From a virus, in IMG/VR virus record IMGVR_UViG_3300011013_000029, positions 1 to 40,474 of that record: a stretch of 40,474 bases of DNA; one strand, 5' to 3'. A program made the position numbers and the translations under genes. This document shows, piece after piece, positions 34,096 through 40,474 of this stretch. Each line of letters begins with the position of its first letter. Position 1 is the first letter of the stretch. The notes under the pieces are model-generated. The model was not told where the DNA came from. It ran no database searches and saw only the letters and a list, made by a program, of their open reading frames with translations.

Positions 34096-35696
34096 TAGAT
34101 ATATCTTGCAGTTATGGTTAAGTTATTCAATTGAATAATTTCATTAAAGTCTAAGACAATAGCATCGGCTTGAATATTATCAACCGTCGCAAATCTAATT
34201 CGAGGTTCTCCCTCAAGAACTGCCCTTACAACATCTTGGGGTATAAACTCTTGCCCAAAGTCTCGGTTATCAACATTAAAGTACTCCATTATTAGCGTTC
34301 TGGCTCTACTTACCATTTGGGGCTCTACTGATTTAAGCTCCCTGTCCATAGTAATCCCTACCTGCAAATCTATCGTACGAATTAATCCGTCAACAATAAC
34401 AGGCTCGTCCGAAATCATTTTCTTAGGCTCCATTGCTTCTAGTAGCTGCCTCTTGTATTCCCTGGTGGCTCTCTTTAATTGGGTATCAGAAGCTTTTTCT
34501 AAAACAAATACATCAATAATATTAGCCGATGAGTAAGCCCTCCTTACTGAGGCTGTGCCCTTCCCAGTCGAGCCATAATTAGAAGTGAAATAGTTGACAA
34601 ATGCCTTATAATCAGCTAAAGTAACAATCCTATCCTGGCTTCTAAAGTATAACGGGGCATACCTTCTAGCTCTGCCTACGGATTCTGCGTCTGTGCCTCC
34701 TGTAGCTATACTGGAGTTTTGAATAGTTACGGACGGTATGTCACCCTTGTTAGTAGTGCCATTAGCTACAGCGTTGATGTATCCTGCTGCTACATTACCT
34801 CTGGTGCCCCCACCCACTCTATAACTGATTGAATAAGTATCTCCAACTGCGGGAGACATCCCTACCGTGTTGTCTCCAAAAAGTATAGATGCTCGAAAAT
34901 CTTGGTCCGTGGTTACTTGGAAAACTTTGTCACTCGCCCCCGATGCGAAATAAATATTTTCTTCTTCTGTGTAAATACCTCTGGTTGTAGCAGTCCCATC
35001 TACAAAAATTTGAGCACTCTTTTCAACGTAGGGACTTTGAGTTAAGTTAACTGTCTTTACTGCGTCCCCTCCCCCAAAGGTTCCCCCTTCAACTGCTAAT
35101 GCACCTTCCATTAGGACAGCACTAGCAACCGTAACAGTGTCCCCGGCATCTACTTCGCTAAAATTAAACTCAATACTGTGGGAGTTGGAGTCTAAATCCA
35201 CAGTGCCATTAGGATTAACCTTGTAGATTGTGTAGGTGACGGCTGCACCATCCTCTGGGGAAGTTGTAGCAATGACTCTTTGATCTGGGGTCAGGGTGAT
35301 GCTACTGGTGCCATTGACCCCAGCAACAAATGTAAGAGAAGCGTCTGCTACCGCCGAAATGGGGCCTTTCATCCTCACGCCAATAAGCTCTAAAAGTTTC
35401 TGAACACTAGACCTCTCGGAAGCTGTTCTAAGAAAATTTTCATTTGCTAAATAATCCGACTTATGAGATTGTATGTGCCCTACAGCAGCCATTAACTCCA
35501 CAAGCAACATGCCGAAGTCCGATTCCTCGAAGTAGTTGTAATCTAAAGGAAAATTAGCCTTAACATAGTCTAACAGAGTGTCCCTATACGTAGCGAAATC
35601 TGATGCTGCGAAATCCAGCAGCTTAACCTTATCCTCAAGTTTAGCGGGTATAAACTTTTGAAAATCAGACTGAACAGTCCCAGAAAAAACAACCAT
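34095..35696 (-). CDS. 6: Baseplate wedge protein gp6-like (baseplate J family)
   Basis: A 533-residue protein (T4 gp6 is 660). Visible family marks are an early DYVKANFPLDYNYFEESDFGMLLVE written in parts as KANFPLDYN and SDFGMLLVELMAAVG, the AYLANE-like segment YLANENFLRTAS, then GMSPAVGDTYSISYRVGGG with the typical Gly-rich turn, the SQDRIVTLADYKAFV motif, and IDVFVLEK. The C-terminal part (VGITMDRE) is the beta domain of baseplate J proteins. Gp6 forms the iris-like inner ring of wedges and binds gp25. It overlaps gp25 by one base (TAATG) and shares one base with the wedge gene, matching the T4 order 25-6-7. Confidence 0.9.
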   Translation of the reverse strand: MVVFSGTVQSDFQKFIPAKLEDKVKLLDFAASDFATYRDTLLDYVKANFPLDYNYFEESDFGMLLVELMAAVGHIQSHKSDYLANENFLRTASERSSVQKLLELIGVRMKGPISAVADASLTFVAGVNGTSSITLTPDQRVIATTSPEDGAAVTYTIYKVNPNGTVDLDSNSHSIEFNFSEVDAGDTVTVASAVLMEGALAVEGGTFGGGDAVKTVNLTQSPYVEKSAQIFVDGTATTRGIYTEEENIYFASGASDKVFQVTTDQDFRASILFGDNTVGMSPAVGDTYSISYRVGGGTRGNVAAGYINAVANGTTNKGDIPSVTIQNSSIATGGTDAESVGRARRYAPLYFRSQDRIVTLADYKAFVNYFTSNYGSTGKGTASVRRAYSSANIIDVFVLEKASDTQLKRATREYKRQLLEAMEPKKMISDEPVIVDGLIRTIDLQVGITMDRELKSVEPQMVSRARTLIMEYFNVDNRDFGQEFIPQDVVRAVLEGEPRIRFATVDNIQADAIVLDFNEIIQLNNLTITARYI

Positions 35697-36139
35697 TATA
35701 TCCTAACTCCTACTCCAAACTTTGTAGCCTCTGAGTCTCTTAAGGAACAACCTAAACTTACATTTAAATTACCAGAAATAGTCTCTTTAACTACCAATTT
35801 CTCAATCGCTACAGCTTTAAGATATTTACGAATAGAAATCTCAATCTCTTCTTTAATTAAACTAAATGTAGTTTGATCTAAAGGTTCCATTAAAAACTTC
35901 TTCAAGTTGCACCCGTAATCAGGTAGCATAAACCTCTCCCCTCGCGTAGTCCTTACAAGACTTTTAATGCCTGACTTAATTAAGTTAAGTCCCGCTTGCT
36001 CTGAAAAGTACCCTTTACCGGGAGTTTTTTCAAAAGGGTATTTAAATCCCTTAATTTTTGGATCTTTTAAAGTTAAGTCTTTCTTAGCCTTAAAAGAAAC
36101 TACTTTTCCGTAAACATCTGTGGTAGTTGGTGTTGCCAT
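35696..36139 (-). CDS. 25: Baseplate wedge protein gp25-like
   Basis: A 147-residue protein (T4 gp25 is 132). It has the gp25 pattern: a hydrophobic helix GLNLIKSGIKSLVRT, then GERFMLPDYGCNLKKFLMEPLD, the conserved 'G.R...P.yG..l...lfEp' motif, then the long helix IKEEIEISIRKYLKAV and a final beta pair. Gp25 starts sheath assembly at the baseplate and sits on gp6. It is followed by gp6 with a one-base overlap, the same order as in T4. The family used to be called lysozyme-like, but the role is structural. Confidence 0.9.
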   Translation of the reverse strand: MATPTTTDVYGKVVSFKAKKDLTLKDPKIKGFKYPFEKTPGKGYFSEQAGLNLIKSGIKSLVRTTRGERFMLPDYGCNLKKFLMEPLDQTTFSLIKEEIEISIRKYLKAVAIEKLVVKETISGNLNVSLGCSLRDSEATKFGVGVRI

Positions 36140-36140
36140 A

Positions 36141-38765
36141 TTAGTTTATCCCTGATACAATAATATTCTTAAAGAAGTTCTGGGTAACCTCGTAGTTCCC
36201 TTTAATCTCTGAAGGAGTTAAGGATCTAGAGTATATCTTGACACCTCCGACATTGCCCTTCAATCCACTGACCTTACCTCCGTAGGATCCTCCCATAAAG
36301 TTACCGTCAGGATTACCATCGGTATACCCTCCACCAATAATCCAAGGAGTAAAGTAACGATCTAACGCTGGTCCATATTTCAAAGCTTCAATTGAAGATG
36401 GACTTACTTTTGTAGTATTATACTCAAATGAGTTGTCCTGAAAGACTGAGGGCAGTTTTGCGGTCTCCCTCGAACCATCAACTCCAAAAACATCTTGGTA
36501 GGAGGAAGTAGCGATGTTAACAGAGTCTAGATACAGGTTAACTTCATTATCCTCAGGGGATACAGTAAAGACTAAATGACAAAACTCATCCTTACACGAA
36601 GATAAAGTTACGCCCCCTATAGTGCTGGATACCCTAACAGACATCCCGTCCCATGAGGAAGTTGACCGACACCCTGAGCCTTTTTTAACTACGAACCCAG
36701 CACTAGAAATATCATAGGATTGTGTTGGAGCTAATACTAAAACAGAGTTTGATGGAGGATTCTCAGAAGTTAGATTGGAAGGTGGTTTACCCTCTGTAAA
36801 CCTCTTATCCCTAGTAAACCCATAGATAAGACCTCTGGTAAAGCCTGTCCCACTATCCCTAGACAGATTTAAAATATCTTCTTGGGCGGATGCTCCAACC
36901 CCAATACCCACATTTTCGTTAGCTAGGATTAACCTGTATAGGCCAGATGCTGCATTACCTAAGTCATACTGAGCGAAGTCTGGTATATGAACCCAGGACT
37001 CAAAAGTTGCCCCCGCCCTACTATAAAACAAATCTTGAAACTCAGACTTTTGAGGAAGCTTTACATAACTCCCAACAGCACTAACAGCTTCGGGTTGGGC
37101 ATTATTCAACATGGCAATGCCACTTAAGTAAGGAACCCCTAAACCCAGATTAAACACATCTTTAGTTTTACCTATCATTTGGGAATTATAATCAATTCCC
37201 AAGTTTGTCCCGTTGAACACCCCAAAGTCCGACCCAGAAGGGTTATCAGACTTAACAGTTAAAAAGTTATAAAGGGATACAAGACCATTCTGTGCAATCT
37301 CCGCATTCACAGAAATACTTGGGGCAGTGCCTGAAGGAGCGTTGTCAACAATTGAGGACTTTCCAACATTAGCAACTAAAAGATGGTTTAATGCCACATC
37401 ACTACTCTCTTCGATCTGTTGAGTGTATTTTGTTGAAATGGGCATTACTACACCATCAACATCCGATTGGCTTATTGATATTTGTCTTTGCTTCTCCACA
37501 TCCAACAAGAAATTAATACCTTCCAGGTAAGAGAAGTCATTAACGGGGACTTCACCTGGGGAGAACATACTTCCTCTCCCATAGATAACAGGCATCTTGA
37601 CCGCTAGCTCTATTTGCTTCTTTCTTTTGTTTATATGCCTCATAAACCTTGAGGCTTCTGATAGCATAACTTGACGAAGGTTGGATATAATCGCTACAGA
37701 TGCCCCTTCATCCTGCTGGGTATCTATCTCCCCAGAAACATCATAAATTCTTCTATTCTTTTGACCGATAAGGTTCTGTAAAAGTATATCCTCATTGTAA
37801 TAGGGTCTTAAAGGAGGGGACTCGTCCAAGATATTTGGATCAAGAATAGTATCGAAATAACCATTTAAATCCTTCATGGAAGTTGGGATACCTCTTCCTC
37901 CAAGATTAGGATCAAATTCAAGTTTCCACTTCTGATCTGTCTGAAGGTTGGATTCCCTCTTCTCAAGCTCTAACAGGGCAGGGACAATTCCACTGGTTTG
38001 GGAGTCATAATACAGACCATCCACAGATAACAAAAACTTACCCGACTTAGCTTCAGGAGGACCAGCCTCCAACCTAAATATTTGCTCAGTTGGTTCCTCA
38101 GGCTCTTCATTAGTGGGCTCTAAGCTAGGATCTAAGAGTCTTGCTGAAAGAGTAGCATCAATCCTAGAGATAACCTCATCTACTTGGGTTATAAAATCTT
38201 GTGCATCTGCGGCTTGTTGCTTATAGGTAGCATACTCCGAATTAACAACTGAGGTCATCTGCTCAGGGGTTAGTTCCCCCCGCTCAAGACTTCTTTGATA
38301 CCTCATTGAATTTTTGAATTTTTGGAAACACTCTCCAAGAGATTCAACCTGAGCTATCGTGGATTCAACATTATTCCAAACAACCCCTCCAAACTGAACA
38401 ACTTGGTTAGCGGTATCAATAAATAAACCTATCTTACCAAGGAATCCTTCCTCATCCTCATCCTCCCCCAGCTTTGAAGAATTTGATACAAATCTAAATA
38501 CACCGTTATCAGTATCAAACTCAATAATGCCAGTCTTGTTCCTTAAAAAAGACCCCATCTTTTTAAATACACCATCCGCAGCGGCTCTACCATTAAACAG
38601 CCTACTTCTAGTGCCAGCTAAAATATCTGAAGTAAGAAGTTGCATGGCATTGGAAGTCAAGTTAAGTAAACAAGAAGGAACACCATAGGTAGTCCCTAGA
38701 GATGTTATGAGTCCTTGGCCTTGGCCCGTAAGTTCTGCAAAAGTTCTATAATCGAAAGTAGGCAT
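36141..38765 (-). CDS. Baseplate-associated protein with LamG-like C-terminal domain
   Basis: An 874-residue protein between the spike and gp25 genes. Residues about 1-230 are helical with a long charged region (SLGECFQKFKNSMRYQRSLE, QDFITQVDEVISRID) and a Glu/Pro-rich linker (EPTNEEPEEPTEQ). A middle part (about 240-560) is mixed. From about 565 to the end it looks like a concanavalin/LamG jelly roll: GSYVKLPQKSEF, FESWVHIPDF, HLVFTVSPEDNEVNLYLD, and the typical ending VGGVKIYSRSLTPSEIKGNY. Such domains bind sugars or proteins. No known T4 gene lies in this place. It shares one base with the spike gene. Confidence 0.65.
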   Translation of the reverse strand: MPTFDYRTFAELTGQGQGLITSLGTTYGVPSCLLNLTSNAMQLLTSDILAGTRSRLFNGRAAADGVFKKMGSFLRNKTGIIEFDTDNGVFRFVSNSSKLGEDEDEEGFLGKIGLFIDTANQVVQFGGVVWNNVESTIAQVESLGECFQKFKNSMRYQRSLERGELTPEQMTSVVNSEYATYKQQAADAQDFITQVDEVISRIDATLSARLLDPSLEPTNEEPEEPTEQIFRLEAGPPEAKSGKFLLSVDGLYYDSQTSGIVPALLELEKRESNLQTDQKWKLEFDPNLGGRGIPTSMKDLNGYFDTILDPNILDESPPLRPYYNEDILLQNLIGQKNRRIYDVSGEIDTQQDEGASVAIISNLRQVMLSEASRFMRHINKRKKQIELAVKMPVIYGRGSMFSPGEVPVNDFSYLEGINFLLDVEKQRQISISQSDVDGVVMPISTKYTQQIEESSDVALNHLLVANVGKSSIVDNAPSGTAPSISVNAEIAQNGLVSLYNFLTVKSDNPSGSDFGVFNGTNLGIDYNSQMIGKTKDVFNLGLGVPYLSGIAMLNNAQPEAVSAVGSYVKLPQKSEFQDLFYSRAGATFESWVHIPDFAQYDLGNAASGLYRLILANENVGIGVGASAQEDILNLSRDSGTGFTRGLIYGFTRDKRFTEGKPPSNLTSENPPSNSVLVLAPTQSYDISSAGFVVKKGSGCRSTSSWDGMSVRVSSTIGGVTLSSCKDEFCHLVFTVSPEDNEVNLYLDSVNIATSSYQDVFGVDGSRETAKLPSVFQDNSFEYNTTKVSPSSIEALKYGPALDRYFTPWIIGGGYTDGNPDGNFMGGSYGGKVSGLKGNVGGVKIYSRSLTPSEIKGNYEVTQNFFKNIIVSGIN

Positions 38766-39901
38766 TATTCGCTATAATCATTTAGTAAAGGATCATCGAC
38801 AACCGGATCCGCAGCTGGTTCAGAGTTGCCTGAGTTCAAATCAATTGTACTGCCGTCAATGGTCATATCTCCTCCACTAGATATAGACCCCCTGCCCCCA
38901 GCTTCAGTTATTAAATGCCCTTCTGACCCAATATCCACATTAGCTGCGCGAACTCGGAAGTTACCTCCAGCTTGCATATCAATATCCCCATCGGAATCAA
39001 TACTTAAATTACCATTACACTTAACTCTAATATCCGAAAAGGGAGCTTCTTCTGGTCCTCTGGTGACGATTTGAATCTTGGCTCCGGGGGTTGTTATAAA
39101 AATTCGACCCCTATCAGAATTGGAGGATATGGACACATCACCATTTTCACTTCTTAAATAAATTCCTCCCCACATTTTAGGGGGCTGATCCCCACCTGGG
39201 ACATTAGAATTGTTAGGCCAATACTCCGGGGATGGAGTTTGTCCCATACCTCCTGTTGAATTGTTTTCTATAGTAATGTCCTGACCGTCAACTACCCTCA
39301 TCTCAATAAAGGAGTTATGAGTTGTATAATAATGGGGGCCATTACTAGATGCTTTAATCGTTCCAGCCGCAGTAATTTTATTGGCGTCACCTTGAATAGT
39401 TATACCTTCCCCATGCTGATTACGCAGAATCACAGCCTCCACTTCAGGAGAATCATTTAGGGTTACTTTCTTTCCAAGTTCACTATGCAAATCCACTGAG
39501 GAGTTAATAGAAGGAGTTATCTCTTCTGCATTCTCATTCTGTCTCGTAATACTTAGCCCTTGACCGAAATAATCCTCATACCTAACTCTAGTTGGTTGGT
39601 ATTTGGAGTCGTAGTTACTTTGAGGCACCTCTTCCCAGCCCTTAATGTCAACGGGGTTACCTTCAGGGACCTCAACTACGGTGGAATGGTAGTATAATTT
39701 ATCTGATCCATCATCGTGGATAATAAATACTTGGTCGCCTACCTTAGGAGCCGCAAAGAATCCTCCCCCTCCAACTCTAAACATAGGAGATGTATAAATA
39801 ACATCCTTAGGACCACTAAAAAGTTCGCACGTAACTTCAAAGGACCCATTAGTAAGAGGGTCTATATTACTTGCAACTTGCGCTTTAATGAGTTTTAACA
39901 T
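38765..39901 (-). CDS. 5: Baseplate spike protein (gp5/VgrG-like), no lysozyme domain
   Basis: A 378-residue protein. Residues about 1-95 form an OB-fold-like domain (FEVTCELFSGPKD, PKVGDQVFIIHDDGSD, KLYYHSTVVEVPEG) as in gp5 and VgrG. From about 170 on come the short repeating strands of a triple beta-helix (ITIQGDANKI, GDVSISSNSDRG, LSIDSDGDIDMQAGGNFRV, GGDMTIDGSTIDLNSG). T4 gp5 (575) has a lysozyme domain between these parts; here it is absent. The protein should form the central membrane-piercing spike, with the PAAR protein of this window as its likely tip. The start is an ATG six bases after the previous stop. Confidence 0.85.
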   Translation of the reverse strand: MLKLIKAQVASNIDPLTNGSFEVTCELFSGPKDVIYTSPMFRVGGGGFFAAPKVGDQVFIIHDDGSDKLYYHSTVVEVPEGNPVDIKGWEEVPQSNYDSKYQPTRVRYEDYFGQGLSITRQNENAEEITPSINSSVDLHSELGKKVTLNDSPEVEAVILRNQHGEGITIQGDANKITAAGTIKASSNGPHYYTTHNSFIEMRVVDGQDITIENNSTGGMGQTPSPEYWPNNSNVPGGDQPPKMWGGIYLRSENGDVSISSNSDRGRIFITTPGAKIQIVTRGPEEAPFSDIRVKCNGNLSIDSDGDIDMQAGGNFRVRAANVDIGSEGHLITEAGGRGSISSGGDMTIDGSTIDLNSGNSEPAADPVVDDPLLNDYSE

Positions 39902-39906
39902 AACAC

Positions 39907-40474
39907 TTATGGACCCCCTTGGAGTCTTTCCCTTTGTTCCTTCAATCGGGCAAGCTTAACCTCCAGTAGTGCTCTTGGTGATCCGGTGTCCTGCCCTGCA
40001 AAGGCACCTGTTAAACGAGGTGGTATGAGTTTGCTTTTAAGAGCTTCTTCCTTTTCCGCTATCCGATCATCAATCTCTCCAATTAATACATCCTTTAATG
40101 TCCTGGATATCTGTTGTTCAGGCTGCTGGAACCCGGTTCTCATTAATGAAAATGTTGAATAAGCCTCTTCAGTTGTAATAACATGTGAGAACCCTATAAC
40201 TTTGTAGGACCCTGTATAGGGAGCAATCCTACTAGGTGCTCCTCGCATACCCGCAATAGGCTGATTAAACCCCACAAGATTACAAGTTTTTTCAAAATAA
40301 AATAATCTATTAAAAAATGGAAGGGTCTTTATAGTAACCTTAGGAGCCAAAGACTGCACTTTATGTAGGAGTGTGATATACGCCTCGTCAACCTGATCCT
40401 GGGATACGAATAGTTGAGTGTCTGCCGGGCCTGAAGTTGCTTGATTATCATACTCAAACATAAATTGTAGAATA
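39907..40474 (-). CDS. C-terminal part of a probable baseplate hub protein
   Basis: The frame is open to the right edge, so this is likely the end of a larger protein. An ATG at 40461 gives 184 residues, but it has no ribosome site, and codons before it (ILQF) continue the frame. The segment YTGSYKVIGFSHVITTEEAY followed by STFSLMRTGFQ has the form of the last beta domain of hub proteins of the gp27/gpD type, which ends with an 'H.i......t.l.l.R' strand. The remaining end is a charged helix (IDDRIAEKEEALKSK, EVKLARLKEQRERLQ). Standing directly before the gp5-like spike gene supports a hub or hub-linked role. Confidence 0.5.
   Translation of the reverse strand, partial: ILQFMFEYDNQATSGPADTQLFVSQDQVDEAYITLLHKVQSLAPKVTIKTLPFFNRLFYFEKTCNLVGFNQPIAGMRGAPSRIAPYTGSYKVIGFSHVITTEEAYSTFSLMRTGFQQPEQQISRTLKDVLIGEIDDRIAEKEEALKSKLIPPRLTGAFAGQDTGSPRALLEVKLARLKEQRERLQGGP

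Noticed and set aside
3346-40474. A contractile injection system or tailocin instead of a phage
   Set aside because: The presence of prohead protease, scaffold, major capsid and neck proteins in the same operons shows that a head is made.

Overview
This window is the structural (virion assembly) region of a T4-like, contractile-tailed phage. All but one of the recognisable genes lie on the minus strand and read from right to left. The assignment rests on a chain of T4-type proteins seen in translation: VgrG/gp5-type spike, gp25, gp6 (baseplate J family), a P2-I/gp7-like wedge protein, PAAR tip, gp21 prohead protease, gp22-like scaffold, gp23 major capsid, gp13-like and gp14-like neck proteins, gp15 terminator, gp18 sheath and gp19 tube. 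The style (AT-rich, long baseplate proteins, marine T4-like motifs) suggests an uncultured aquatic T4-like myovirus related to cyanophages or pelagiphages. That host guess is inference; nothing in the window names the host.

Layout in transcription order. (1) 40.5-29.1 kb, baseplate core: the C-terminal part of a possible hub protein, a gp5-like spike without a lysozyme domain, an 874-residue protein with a LamG-like end, gp25, gp6, and a 1679-residue wedge protein with an SGNH/sialate-O-acetylesterase-like domain inserted in its middle. (2) 29.1-17.8 kb, baseplate periphery and adsorption: two all-beta proteins, a beta-helix spike protein, an 815-residue protein sharing a 'DN-(L/I)-P-(L/V)' N-terminal motif with it, an 898-residue protein with two cysteine-rich modules and a collagen-like stretch, and a PAAR tip protein. 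(3) 17.7-13.0 kb, head core and capsid: an acidic protein and two small proteins with basic C-termini in the place of T4 gp67/gp68, then gp21, gp22 and gp23, closed by a strong hairpin terminator. (4) 12.9-3.3 kb, neck and tail: two tandem gp13-like proteins, each fused to a different large N-terminal domain, then gp14, gp15, a small protein, sheath and tube, closed by a second terminator. (5) 3.3-0.7 kb: an 851-residue protein of unknown function. (6) 0.76-0 kb: a divergent pair, a plus-strand PD-(D/E)XK nuclease and the start of a small conserved-looking protein that runs off the left edge.

The most unusual part is the neck. The ~285-residue gp13-like domain is present twice, about 80% identical with no gaps. 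One copy carries an SGNH hydrolase-like domain and the other an ~800-residue domain that looks like a helical-toroid carbohydrate enzyme. With the SGNH domain in the wedge protein, this virion seems to carry three candidate surface-polysaccharide-acting domains on neck and baseplate rather than only on tail fibres. Portal (gp20), terminase (gp16/gp17), endolysin, holin, tRNAs, integrase, IS elements and CRISPR arrays were not seen. No stretch longer than 300 bases lacks a gene.
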